From Thermanaerothrix solaris (lineage in GTDB: Bacteria; Chloroflexota; Anaerolineae; Anaerolineales; Anaerolineaceae), in the NCBI RefSeq assembly GCF_032334255.1, contig NZ_JAUHMF010000002.1:434001-498000 (forward strand): 64,000 nucleotides of DNA, written 5' to 3'. This document shows, one piece after another, positions 50,668 to 59,945 of the stretch. The stretch's first letter is position 1, and each line of letters begins with the position of its first letter. Position numbers and translations under genes: made by a program. The notes under the pieces were generated by a model. It did not search any database. It saw only the letters and a list, made by a program, of their open reading frames with translations, and was not told where the DNA came from.

Positions 50668-51207
50668 ATGGATGATTTCAGCGATTTAATATCCCGTGCG
50701 CGTGTTCTGGATGCGGATGCTCTAGCCACTTTGCACGATGCGTTGTATCCGGCCATTTATCGTTACATTGCCTATCGTCTGGGACATGGCCCGCTGAGCG
50801 AAGACCTGACTGCCGAGGTCTTCCTGCGTTTGTTGGAGGCGTTACGTGCCAGACGGGTGCGCGGGGAGAATTTGCGGGCCTGGTGTTTTACCACGGCACA
50901 TCATCTGGTGATGGATTATCTCCGCCAGCATTATCGTCATGCGGTTCAGGCGTTAGATGGCGGTCATCCTGACCCTCAGGTTCATCCCGAACAAGCCTTA
51001 GAAGCCCAACAGCGTTTAGAAGCCGTGCAACGGGCAATGCGTCATTTGACCCCGGAACAACAACACGTGCTGACGCTGCGTTTCTCGCAAGAGTGTTCTC
51101 TGGAAGAGACCGCCGCACTGATGGGTAAGAGCGTCAATGCGGTAAAGGTGCTCCAATTCCGTGCCCTGATGGCCTTGCGCCGATGGCTGGAACGGGAGGG
51201 GGCATGA
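50668..51207 (+). CDS. ECF-type sigma-70 family factor
   Basis: A 179-residue factor. Region 2 (IYRYIAYRLGHGPLSEDLTAEVFLRLLEAL, RAWCFTTAHHLVMDYLRQHYRHA) contacts the -10 box and core polymerase; region 4 (LTPEQQHVLTLRFSQECSLEETAALMGKSVNAVKVLQFRALMALR) reads the -35. No C-terminal extra domain. The ATG at 50668 gives the normal length; the upstream extension from 50518 looks like non-coding leader. A TATACT lies at 50624-50629 but without a fitting -35. Overlaps the following gene as ATGA. Confidence 0.92.
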   Translation: MDDFSDLISRARVLDADALATLHDALYPAIYRYIAYRLGHGPLSEDLTAEVFLRLLEALRARRVRGENLRAWCFTTAHHLVMDYLRQHYRHAVQALDGGHPDPQVHPEQALEAQQRLEAVQRAMRHLTPEQQHVLTLRFSQECSLEETAALMGKSVNAVKVLQFRALMALRRWLEREGA

Positions 51208-52418
51208 AGCACCGGGAAGAGGTGACGCCTGAGTTGATCGAAGCCTGCCTGCAAGCCCTGGAGCAGGGCCAACCGATCGAGGCGATCCTTGCCCGTTATC
51301 CCGAACAGGCTCGGAACTTAGCTCCTCTTTTACGGGCGGCGCAGAGCGGACGAGCCATGGCCGATACTCTGCGGGTTCCCTCTGCGGCGCGGGCACGCAG
51401 CCGGGCGCGTTTCCTGGAGCGGGCAAAGCATTTGCGCACTACGCCGGTTTCTCCTATCGCCCGCTTACCACGCATAGGCTGGGCCTGGGGAAGCCTTGCG
51501 GTTATCCTGGTGCTGCTCATGAGCCTGGTGGTCACCACGCTGGCGTCGGCCCAGGCGCTCCCGGGACAACCCCTCTATCCCGTAAAGCGGGCGGTTGAAG
51601 CCGTTCAATATAACCTTACTACCGAGCCGGGGGCACGATTGTCGTTGGCCGAAACCCTGGATCAAAAGCGGGCGGCGGAGGTGCAGGCACTCATTAAGCA
51701 GGGGCGGCGGCAGGCGGTGACGTTTGCTGGCTTCCTCTCTCGCGGCGCGATGGGGGTGTGGGAAGTTAACCAAATCCCGTTACTGCTTTCCCCCGATCAA
51801 GAAGCGCTGGCCCGTTCCTTAGAGGGTGCTTATGTGAATGTTTTCGGCGAGACCGAACCATTGTTGGGGGTAAAAGCCCGGCGTCTGGAGCTCCAACTGC
51901 TCACCGTGCGTGGTACTCTGCGGGAGATGTCCTCTGAGCATCTTCGTTTAGATGGGCTCACCCTTTGGCTCAGCCCGGCTACCCAGCGCCGTGGTACAGT
52001 GCGGGTTGGGCAGTCTATCTCGGCAACGGTGGTGCGACTGGCACAGGAACAGTATCTGGCTCTGGTCGTGCAGGGGCAGGGCGGGGATGGTGCGCCTCCT
52101 ACTCTTGATGTTTCGGCGACGCCGTGGCCGGAATTGCGGCGCGATCTCCCCCGCATTTTGCCCTCGCCCACGCGCCGAGATAATACGCCGGGAGCCCGGC
52201 CTATCGTACCACCCGGTTTATCGAAACAGACCGAACAGCCTCTCCCCACGGCGCGTTTAGAAATAACCGCGGAACCGGAAGATGAGAGGGGAGACAAGAC
52301 ACCCGAACCCACACGCACATTGCGCCCGAGCAAGACCCCCAAACCGACTGAGTTCGAGGCTAAGAGTCCCGCGCCGACCGAACAGGAAACCAAATCAGAA
52401 CACGAAGAAGATGACTAG
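51204..52418 (+). CDS. Anti-sigma-like membrane protein with DUF5667 and DUF5666-like domains
   Basis: A 404-residue protein. The cytoplasmic part (1-90) is helical with EQGQPIEAILARYPEQARNLAPLL, a phrase common in Chloroflexota anti-sigma-like proteins; no HxxxCxxC zinc site is present. One membrane helix (about 93-116) precedes a DUF5667 region (YPVKRAVEAVQYNLTTEPGA to VQALIKQGR) and a DUF5666-like module (TVRGTLREMSSEHLRLDGL). A long Pro/Thr/Lys tail (TRTLRPSKTPKPTE) follows. Translational coupling to the sigma gene supports a role in holding that sigma factor at the membrane. Confidence 0.85.
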   Translation: MKHREEVTPELIEACLQALEQGQPIEAILARYPEQARNLAPLLRAAQSGRAMADTLRVPSAARARSRARFLERAKHLRTTPVSPIARLPRIGWAWGSLAVILVLLMSLVVTTLASAQALPGQPLYPVKRAVEAVQYNLTTEPGARLSLAETLDQKRAAEVQALIKQGRRQAVTFAGFLSRGAMGVWEVNQIPLLLSPDQEALARSLEGAYVNVFGETEPLLGVKARRLELQLLTVRGTLREMSSEHLRLDGLTLWLSPATQRRGTVRVGQSISATVVRLAQEQYLALVVQGQGGDGAPPTLDVSATPWPELRRDLPRILPSPTRRDNTPGARPIVPPGLSKQTEQPLPTARLEITAEPEDERGDKTPEPTRTLRPSKTPKPTEFEAKSPAPTEQETKSEHEEDD

Positions 52419-52933
52419 CGATCCTGCTCGCGGGGGGCGCCAGGGGAGAAGAGACGTTCCCAGCCCTCGCGCAAGCGGCGGTAAGTGTCTTCCAGGGCTT
52501 CCGGCAGGACGCGCGTTCCGGCCAGCGTGGACATGAAGTTGGTATCGCCAGCCCAGCGCGGTACCACGTGGAAATGCACATGGTCAGCGATTCCGGCACC
52601 GGCTGCTGTCCCAATGTTGGCGCCGATGTTAAACCCTTCTGGCCGATAGACCTCACGGATGACCTGCACACTGGCGGTAATTAAATCAAAGATCTCCGTG
52701 CGCGTTGGTGCGTCCAGTGCTTCCAAGGAAGATACGTGCTGGTAAGGCACCACCATCAGATGACCACTGGTATAAGGAAAACGATTCAGAATGACAAAGG
52801 CAAAACAGCCGCGCGCAATGATCAGGTTTTGATCACTATCGGGTTGTTGCACGGCTTCACAGAAGACACAGCCTTGACTGCGGTTATTTTGCTCAATGTA
52901 CTGGCTACGCCAGGGGGACCATAATCGTTCCAT
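52415..52933 (-). CDS. HIT-family nucleotide hydrolase/phosphorylase (Ap4A-type)
   Basis: A 172-residue HIT protein. The catalytic triad motif is HVHFHVVPRW (about 122-131). N-terminal ERLWSPWRSQYIEQ and the CVFCEAV zinc-type pair match the bacterial HIT group annotated as diadenosine tetraphosphate hydrolases or phosphorylases. The ATG at 52933 gives that N-terminus; an extension to 52969 is not family-like. Its 3' end overlaps the anti-sigma-like gene by four bases, tail to tail. Confidence 0.93.
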   Translation of the reverse strand: MERLWSPWRSQYIEQNNRSQGCVFCEAVQQPDSDQNLIIARGCFAFVILNRFPYTSGHLMVVPYQHVSSLEALDAPTRTEIFDLITASVQVIREVYRPEGFNIGANIGTAAGAGIADHVHFHVVPRWAGDTNFMSTLAGTRVLPEALEDTYRRLREGWERLFSPGAPREQDR

Positions 52934-53121
52934 GTGTTGCTCCCAATAACTAGGGATTTCAACCCACACGCGTTAACTTTAACGGCACCGCGAAACGCAC
53001 CCCCGCGAGCAGGCCCTCAGTTGAGCCGATTTTATCACAAGTTTGCCCCTTTTCTCGGCATCAAATTATGGTCAGACGGTTCGGTTGCAGGAAGTGTTTT
53101 GCCCTGGTATGATTAGGGGCG

Positions 53122-54186
53122 ATGAAAACCCGGTTGATTCGCGTTGATCCTTTGCATCCTGAAGATGAGGCGATTGCTGAAGCGGCGGCATTGGTGCGTC
53201 AGGGACAATTGGTAGCCTTCCCGACCGAGACCGTCTACGGTCTGGGGGCCAATGCCCTGGATGCCGTGGCCGTGCGCCGCATTTTTGAAGCCAAAGGGCG
53301 CCCGGCGAATGATCCGCTCATCGTGCATTTGGCCGGTGCGGAATGGTTATCGCGGGTAGTGGCATCGGTTCCGCCGGAGGTGGGCATCCTGGCCACGCGC
53401 TTCTGGCCGGGGCCGCTGACGTTAATACTGCCCCGGAATGCGGCGGTGCCGTCAGAAGTTACGGCTGGCCTGCCCACCGTTGCGGTGCGCGTGCCGGCGC
53501 ATCCGGTGGCGTTAGCGCTCTTACGTGCCAGCGATCTGCCGATTGCGGCGCCCTCGGCGAACCGCTTTGGTGGGGTAAGCCCGACCACGGCGGAGCATGT
53601 CTGGCAGGATCTGGCCGGACGGATTGCCTGTATTTTGGATGCCGGGCCGACCCCAATTGGGGTGGAATCTACCGTTCTTGATCTCTCCACCCGACCACCG
53701 CGCATTTTACGTCCCGGGGGTACCCCCCGCGAAGCCCTGGAAGCGGTTTTGGGCCCCGTGGCGGTGTGGGAAGGTGCTTCTGGCGGTGGTGCTCAACCCT
53801 CTCCGGGTTTGTTGGCGAAACACTATGCCCCCCGCGCCCGCCTGATCCTGGTCTTGGGCGGTGAGGCTGAGGCGCTTACTGCCCGTGTGGTGGACATTGC
53901 GCGTACCTTGAGCGCCCAAGGCGAGCGGGTGGGTGTACTGCTCACCGATGAGGATGCACGGCGGGTCGAAGCCCAGTTGCCGGGTGTGAGCCTGCTAGCC
54001 CTAGGTTCGCAAACCGATTTAACCGAGATTGCCCGCAATCTTTATGCAGCACTGCGGCAGTTAGATGCCCAGGGAATCACGGCCATCGTTACCCGCGACT
54101 TTGGGAGTCACGGTTTGGGTCTGGCCATCCGGGATCGCCTGCGCCGTGCGGCTTCGGAAGTGGTTACTCTATCCCCTGAACCATAG
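53122..54186 (+). CDS. tsaC: Threonylcarbamoyl-AMP synthase (Sua5 type)
   Basis: A 354-residue protein with the YrdC catalytic domain (about 12-215): FPTETVYGLGANALDAVAVRRIFEAKGRP, AVRVPAHPVALALLRASDLPIAAPSANRFG and DGGPTPIGVESTVLDLS-like phrases. A second Sua5 domain follows (about 240-354). Makes threonylcarbamoyl-AMP for the t6A base of tRNAs reading ANN codons. Nine bases separate it from the next gene. Confidence 0.95.
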   Translation: MKTRLIRVDPLHPEDEAIAEAAALVRQGQLVAFPTETVYGLGANALDAVAVRRIFEAKGRPANDPLIVHLAGAEWLSRVVASVPPEVGILATRFWPGPLTLILPRNAAVPSEVTAGLPTVAVRVPAHPVALALLRASDLPIAAPSANRFGGVSPTTAEHVWQDLAGRIACILDAGPTPIGVESTVLDLSTRPPRILRPGGTPREALEAVLGPVAVWEGASGGGAQPSPGLLAKHYAPRARLILVLGGEAEALTARVVDIARTLSAQGERVGVLLTDEDARRVEAQLPGVSLLALGSQTDLTEIARNLYAALRQLDAQGITAIVTRDFGSHGLGLAIRDRLRRAASEVVTLSPEP

Positions 54187-54194
54187 AGGTCCTG

Positions 54195-55466
54195 ATGGCT
54201 CGATACGTGCCCCTCACCCCCGAATCTCTTGCTGCAACCTCATTGCCGGGTTTACCCTCTGCACCGGATCGCACTTTTCCTGCTTACGAAGGTTACTCAA
54301 TCGCGAATTTACCCAGCAGCATTTGTGCCTGGTTGGGTGTGCCACTACTCGAAGGCGCCGCACCGCCGCTGGCCGAGCCTTATCATCAGCCGTTGAACTC
54401 GCGCTTTCGACGGGTGGTGGTGCTGGTGGTGGATGGGCTGGGGTGGTATTTTACACAGCAACGGGGCGGATTGGCCTTGGCAGGGGTTGATCCAATTTAT
54501 GCCCTCCCTCTCACCAGCATCGTCCCCAGCACCACGGCGACAGCCCTGACGACGTTGTGGACGGGCACCTATCCTGCACGTCATGGCATCTTGGGTTACG
54601 AAATGTGGCTAAAAGAATATGGCCTCATTGCCAATATGATTTTACACAATCCAGCCTCGTATAACGGCGATTTTGGCTCGCTCCGGCTGGCCGGGTTTGA
54701 TCCGGAGACGTTTCTTTCGGTGCCGGTGTTGGCGCCTCATCTGGCCTCTTACGGCGTGCGCACATTGGGGCTGATGCACGTGGCGATTGCCCGCTCTGGC
54801 CTCTCGCAAATGCTGATGCGGGGGTGTGATATTCTGCCGTTCCGCAACAGCAGTGACCTCTGGGTCACCCTGGAACACATCCTGGATGAGACCACGAATC
54901 GCACCAGTTATATCTATGCCTACTGGGGAGATCTGGATGAACTCTCACACCGCTTTGGACCGGAAGACGCACGGGTGGATTTAGAGTTTAACGTCTTGCG
55001 CCTGCTGCTGCAGCAGCTGCTTCAACCGCGCTTATCACGACGCTGGGAAGATACCCTTTTCCTGGTCGTGGCCGATCATGGGTTTGTGTCTACCCCGCGT
55101 TATGCGCGCTATGAACTGCGTCAGCATCCGCAACTTAAACAGGATTTACTCATGCCTCCCTCGGGTGAGAACCGCCTACCATACCTCTTCCCACGCCCAG
55201 GGCGGGCGGAGGATGTACGAGCCTACGTTGAATCGGCTTGGCCAGGGGAGTTTGAGGTGATCTCGACCCAACAAGCGATACAAAGCGGTTTATTCGGCCC
55301 CGGGCAGCCCAACCCGATCCTTTACGAGCGCTTGGGCGAGTGGGTGCTCTTGCCGCGTGAGCAGGCTTATCTATGGTGGGCGAATAAGGAGAACAGCCTC
55401 TTTGGGCGGCATGGTGGCCTGCATCCACGCGAAATGCTGGTGCCCTTATGTGCCTGGGTATTGTGA
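54195..55466 (+). CDS. Type I phosphodiesterase/nucleotide pyrophosphatase-like protein
   Basis: A 423-residue alkaline-phosphatase-superfamily protein. The N-terminal metal Asp is in VVVLVVDGLGWYF; the Thr nucleophile region is SIVPSTTATALTTLWTGTYPARHGILGYEMW; further metal ligands are in YWGDLDELSHRFGP (Asp, His) and LVVADHGFVSTP (Asp, His). No signal peptide, so it is cytoplasmic. Hydrolyses phosphodiester or phosphonate bonds of unknown substrate; phosphoglycerate-mutase-like members also share this fold. Confidence 0.88.
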   Translation: MARYVPLTPESLAATSLPGLPSAPDRTFPAYEGYSIANLPSSICAWLGVPLLEGAAPPLAEPYHQPLNSRFRRVVVLVVDGLGWYFTQQRGGLALAGVDPIYALPLTSIVPSTTATALTTLWTGTYPARHGILGYEMWLKEYGLIANMILHNPASYNGDFGSLRLAGFDPETFLSVPVLAPHLASYGVRTLGLMHVAIARSGLSQMLMRGCDILPFRNSSDLWVTLEHILDETTNRTSYIYAYWGDLDELSHRFGPEDARVDLEFNVLRLLLQQLLQPRLSRRWEDTLFLVVADHGFVSTPRYARYELRQHPQLKQDLLMPPSGENRLPYLFPRPGRAEDVRAYVESAWPGEFEVISTQQAIQSGLFGPGQPNPILYERLGEWVLLPREQAYLWWANKENSLFGRHGGLHPREMLVPLCAWVL

Positions 55467-55467
55467 A

Positions 55468-55872
55468 ATGAACGCTTCGCTTTATGTATTTTACGATGGT
55501 GCATGCTCGCTGTGCACGCGGATAGCCCGCCTGCTCCAAAAACTGGATTGGCGGCGGCGTTTAGTTCTGCTTTCGTTCCGCGCCCCGGGGGTGATAGCGA
55601 CCTACGGGTTGGATCCGGCACGCGCCGAGGCACGCCTCCAGGTACAAGTCGCCGGACGCACCCTGGAAGGCATTGCCGCCGTGGAAGCCGTTGCAGCGCG
55701 GCTGCCGTTGCTTTGGCCACTGTGGCCGTGGATTGTTCTGGTACGGCGTCTCGGGATTGGTGACCCAATCTATGATTGGGTCGCGCGACATCGCTGGGTT
55801 TGGGGACGGCGCTCAACCTGCGCCGGCACATGTGCTCCTGCCATGAGACCGGCGCCACCGGGAGACCGCTAA
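55468..55872 (+). CDS. DCC-family thiol-disulfide oxidoreductase (DUF393)
   Basis: A 134-residue protein. YVFYDGACSLCTRIARLLQKLD carries the diagnostic D-G-x-C-x-x-C redox pair (Cys14, Cys17) and is followed by LVLLSFRAPG and a hydrophobic stretch (LPLLWPLWPWIVLVRRLG). The C-terminal extension (RSTCAGTCAPAMRP) adds two Cys. The start at 55468 was taken over an upstream open frame inside the previous gene. Confidence 0.88.
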   Translation: MNASLYVFYDGACSLCTRIARLLQKLDWRRRLVLLSFRAPGVIATYGLDPARAEARLQVQVAGRTLEGIAAVEAVAARLPLLWPLWPWIVLVRRLGIGDPIYDWVARHRWVWGRRSTCAGTCAPAMRPAPPGDR

Positions 55873-55910
55873 TCCCCAACGCTTGGCACGAAGACGGCCA
55901 AAGAACGCGG

Positions 55911-58900
55911 TTAGGACGCGGCGATCTCGGCTACCGGCACTGTGAAGTGGAAAGTGGTGCCTTTGCGGAACTCGGATTCAAACCAGATTTTGCCCCCCTG
56001 CATCTCAACCAGACTGCGGGTGATGTTCAGGCCCAGCCCACTCCCAGGCACCTCGCGGGTCTTGGGGTCTTCGGAGCGGAAGAATTTCTGGAAAATCTTG
56101 GGCTGATCCTCGGGGGCGATGCCGATGCCGGTATCTTGAACCCAGATGTGAACCACGTCCCGCGCGCCGTTAGGATCCCAGCGGTTGGTGGTTTGCTCTG
56201 CCCCCAGGATGATTTGCCCGCCGGGCTCGGTGTATTTGTGCGCGTTGTTGACTAAATTAACCAGGATCTGGATCAGACGCGTGCGATCTGCCCACACTAG
56301 AGGCAAATCAGCGGGCAGATGGATGGTAAAGCGCTGTTGTTTCTCCTCGATTTGGCGGCGGGTTGAGCGTTCAACCTCGCCGACGATCTCGGCCAGGTTG
56401 AGGGCAGCAAATTCCAGGCGCATCCGCCCGGCTTCGATCTTGGAGAGATCATTCAAATCCGAAACCAGTGTGCTCATGCGGTCAACGTTGGAGCGGATGA
56501 CATTGAGGAAACTGGCCTGAGCGTCGCTAATCGGCCCGACCGCACCGGCGATGAGCAGTTCGGTGTAGCCCTTGATCGAGGTCATTGGATTCTTGAGTTC
56601 ATGGGCTACGAAGGAAACGAATTCGCTCTTGGCCAGGTTGGCGGCACGCACGGCGGCATAGAGTTGGGCGTTGGCCAGGGCAATGGCGGCATGGTCGCAA
56701 AGCCGTTGGAGAAAGTCCAGCGTCTCCGGTGCGCCAAAATCCGCGTTGTCGGATTCGAGGATCAACAAACTACTTACCTGCTCTTCCTGGCGAATGGGCA
56801 AGAGCACCTGAACGCGGCTGTCGGCGCGCAATCGGGCGGTTGAGGTAGCGAGATCGCGCCGCAGGGGTTTACCGTTTTCCTTGATCAGGGTCAAAGGTAA
56901 GCTGGCGGCAAGGGTTTCGGGATTAGGAAGAGCGTGATCCTCAATCCCTTGCCAGGCAATTGGGCGAAAGACCGAGCCCTCGATGACACCGATTAGACCG
57001 ACACTAGCCCGCGAACGGCGCATTGCCCAGTTCAACGTGATGGACATGGCCTGGCCAAGATCCAGGGTGGCGTTGAGTTCACGGTCAATGCGCTGCATGA
57101 TCGAAAGTTCCTCTACCCTGGCAGCCAGCGCCTGATCGGTGAGGGTATAAAGACGGGCATTTTCAATGGCGATGGCTGCTTGGGCTGCAAAGGCGCTCAA
57201 TAACTCGGCATCCTCGGGGGTAAAGTTCCGGCCATCCTTGCGGTTGACGACTTCCAGCACCCCGATGGCCCGTTCTTTGACAACCAACGGGACGGCTAAC
57301 ACAGCCCGGGTGGTGAAGCCGGTGATTTCATCCGGCAGGCGGAACCACTCGGGGGAGGTGCTGACGTCGTTGACAATTTGCGGCTGGCGGGTTTGGAAGG
57401 CTTTTCCGGCCAGGCCACGGTCGGAGGGCATGCGTTGGTTGAGCAGGTTCTGCGCCACCGGCCCAAGCACCACACGGAAGACCAGTTCGTCGCTGGCTTC
57501 ATCCCACAGCAACAGACTGCCTGCCTCGCAGACGAGGATGTCCACTGCATTTTCGAGGATGGTGTGAAGTAGAGGTTCCAGGTCGAGCGTGGAGGAAAGT
57601 TTCTGGGTAACCTCGTGAAGTGTCCGCAATTGGCGGGCGCGTCGTTCTGCTTCATTCAGCAGGCGTGCTTTAGCGATGGCACCGGCCGCTTGATCTGCGA
57701 TGGCCTGAAGCAGGTTAACCTGTTCCTGGGTGTAGTGGACGTCGGGGCGCTGTGAACCCAGGCAGAGCACGCCAATGGTTTCAGCACCGGTGTTCAGGGG
57801 TACGCCCACCCAGGCATAAAGGTCGGCTTGAGGGCTCAAAATGCCGCGGGCACGGCACTCGCGGGTGTAATCGTCGGTCAGAATTGGTTTACGTTGGCGC
57901 AGGACACTCCCTTCGAGGCTGGTGCTCAGGGGGATGAGGCGATTTTCACGTTCGCTCAGGCGCTCATCGCCCCAGACCTCAAAGACAACGCGCAAAGCCT
58001 CGTTTTCCGGGTCGTGGAGGGCAAGTTGAAACGTCTCGATGGGGATGACCTGAGCGGTTTGGGCATAGAGGAGTTCGTAGATATCTTCCAACGCCAGGGT
58101 GACGTTAACCCCCTGGGCGACGCGGATGAGTACATTCATCTGGCGCACGCGCTGGTTAAGATCGGCAATCACCTGGGCGCGTTCGATGGCTAGGCTGGCT
58201 TGATCGGCCAGGGCGCTCAGAAAGGCATAATCGCGGGTGGTGTAGGAAGGGGCGTGATCGGGTTGCCCCAGTGCGATCCAACCACTGAGTTGAGTGCGCG
58301 TTTTGAGCGGAAAATAAATCCGGGCACCCAGCAGAGCCAAACGAGCCTGCTCGCCGTAAAGAGTATCCGGCAGGTGAGAGGGATTGCTCACATAGAGTGG
58401 GCCAGATTGTCGGTGCAGGGTTTGCACGAGGGTGCTGTTGGCAGCAAAACGCAGGTCACTGGTGGGCTGGCCGCTGGCATCGGGTGTAGCAACGTATTGA
58501 TCGCTCAACGGGTCATAAAGATAGATGTGCACTAAGGTGGGACGCAACGTTTCTTGAAGGGTCGTGCGCAAAATGCGCAAAATTTCAGGAAGTTCTACCG
58601 CATGCGTGAGGTCGCGGATAAAGCGGTTAAGGCGCTCTTGCCGAATTCTCTCGCCAGGCAAGAAAAGTGCGTCCAGATTCTTTTCGATTCCGCGGTACAG
58701 CGGCAACAGGCTCAATGCTACCAGCGCGAAAGCAATGCCGGTAACGATGGGGCGCAGGGCGAGGTTAAAGGCGCTGAAAACGGTCATCATGCCTGCCACG
58801 ACAAGCGCATAGCCGATCCCGGCCAGGGCGTAGAGACCTGCCTGCCACAACAGACGCTGGGGCGAGGTCATGGTGGGGCGGCTTTGGTTCAAGGCGGTTG

Positions 58901-59924
58901 TGAGCGGAAGGGCTAGCGTGAGCGCCGCCAAGATGGGGGTTGCCATACCCGGCTGGCTGATATGCAGCAAGAGCGTGCCGGCCCATAAATAAAGCGCCGG
59001 AAGGGAGAGGATTTCGGCGGCCAGCATCCCCAAACTGCGGTTACGGTGAGGAGCGGTTTCGGCGCGGCGAGCGGCTATGATCAGAATGGCCACCGCAAAC
59101 AGACCGGCAATGAGCAACCAGATCAGTTCTAGCCACCAGCTCGTGGTCATGCGTTGGGCGGCATTGCGCACATAGAAACTTCCTGCTAACAGAGCGACAA
59201 GTAGTCCCGCGCCATAACCCCCGCGGCGTAAGCGCACCACCCATTCAGAAGGGAGCGCCCATTCCGAGGCACTGAGGGAAAGGTCGAACGATGCGGCGGC
59301 GGTAAGGGCGAAGGCAAGCAACCAGAGCAAGGTCAGGCGATGTGTTTGCCACAGATCAACGCTGCCGGCCAGGACAAACCCCAAGGAAGCCGCTAAAAGA
59401 ACGAGGGCGCGATTGGTGGGATGATCCGGGAGGCGCAGGAAGACCAGCCAGGCCAGGGCAAGCATGAGCACACCCAGGCTGATGGGAAAATCATTTAATC
59501 GCACCTGCCAATAACGTGGCCAGGGTTGCAGAACTTGGATGCGGGTGACATAGTCCCCTGGTGGGGTTTCAACGCTTAAGAAAACTTCCTGACCACTTTT
59601 TTTGTTTTCCAGGCTGGCCCACAGCGCGGCGCCGGTGGGAACAGCGCGCCCATCTACGCGCAAGAGGCGGTCGCCGAGTTGTAACCGCGTACTCCCGGGG
59701 GTAGTCACTACCGCCGCCGGGCTGAGAGACGCACCCACACGCATCCCAGGTAAGATCAGCGTTCCCAGTGAAGGACGGGCTAACCAGGCTGCACTGGTAA
59801 ACGGTAAACTAAGGACGATCATACTCAACGCGGCCAGCCAGAGCAGGATCGGGGTGCGTGCACTTCGCCAGACCGAAATCCTGGAGAGGGGATACGTCAA
59901 GGTTTGGGGGTGTGATTCAACCAT
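55911..59924 (-). CDS. Four-GAF membrane histidine kinase with PDZ-like N-terminal domain
   Basis: A 1337-residue sensor kinase. Residues 25-50 form the first membrane helix. Residues 60-130 carry a PDZ-like domain (STRLQLGDRLLRVDGRAVP). About nine more membrane helices span 145-415. Four GAF domains follow at about 430-580, 600-755, 775-925 and 945-1090. The HisKA domain (SFVAHELKNPMTSIKGY, His1108) precedes the ATPase domain (N box LVNLVNNAHKYT, G1 QDTGIGIAPED, F box FQKFFRS, G2 GSGLGLNITRSLVEMQGG). No receiver or response-regulator gene is nearby. It lies 21 bases after the NusG-like gene, suggesting shared transcription. Confidence 0.94.
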   Translation of the reverse strand: MVESHPQTLTYPLSRISVWRSARTPILLWLAALSMIVLSLPFTSAAWLARPSLGTLILPGMRVGASLSPAAVVTTPGSTRLQLGDRLLRVDGRAVPTGAALWASLENKKSGQEVFLSVETPPGDYVTRIQVLQPWPRYWQVRLNDFPISLGVLMLALAWLVFLRLPDHPTNRALVLLAASLGFVLAGSVDLWQTHRLTLLWLLAFALTAAASFDLSLSASEWALPSEWVVRLRRGGYGAGLLVALLAGSFYVRNAAQRMTTSWWLELIWLLIAGLFAVAILIIAARRAETAPHRNRSLGMLAAEILSLPALYLWAGTLLLHISQPGMATPILAALTLALPLTTALNQSRPTMTSPQRLLWQAGLYALAGIGYALVVAGMMTVFSAFNLALRPIVTGIAFALVALSLLPLYRGIEKNLDALFLPGERIRQERLNRFIRDLTHAVELPEILRILRTTLQETLRPTLVHIYLYDPLSDQYVATPDASGQPTSDLRFAANSTLVQTLHRQSGPLYVSNPSHLPDTLYGEQARLALLGARIYFPLKTRTQLSGWIALGQPDHAPSYTTRDYAFLSALADQASLAIERAQVIADLNQRVRQMNVLIRVAQGVNVTLALEDIYELLYAQTAQVIPIETFQLALHDPENEALRVVFEVWGDERLSERENRLIPLSTSLEGSVLRQRKPILTDDYTRECRARGILSPQADLYAWVGVPLNTGAETIGVLCLGSQRPDVHYTQEQVNLLQAIADQAAGAIAKARLLNEAERRARQLRTLHEVTQKLSSTLDLEPLLHTILENAVDILVCEAGSLLLWDEASDELVFRVVLGPVAQNLLNQRMPSDRGLAGKAFQTRQPQIVNDVSTSPEWFRLPDEITGFTTRAVLAVPLVVKERAIGVLEVVNRKDGRNFTPEDAELLSAFAAQAAIAIENARLYTLTDQALAARVEELSIMQRIDRELNATLDLGQAMSITLNWAMRRSRASVGLIGVIEGSVFRPIAWQGIEDHALPNPETLAASLPLTLIKENGKPLRRDLATSTARLRADSRVQVLLPIRQEEQVSSLLILESDNADFGAPETLDFLQRLCDHAAIALANAQLYAAVRAANLAKSEFVSFVAHELKNPMTSIKGYTELLIAGAVGPISDAQASFLNVIRSNVDRMSTLVSDLNDLSKIEAGRMRLEFAALNLAEIVGEVERSTRRQIEEKQQRFTIHLPADLPLVWADRTRLIQILVNLVNNAHKYTEPGGQIILGAEQTTNRWDPNGARDVVHIWVQDTGIGIAPEDQPKIFQKFFRSEDPKTREVPGSGLGLNITRSLVEMQGGKIWFESEFRKGTTFHFTVPVAEIAAS

Positions 59925-59945
59925 GTGGTTGTCTCCACCGATGGA

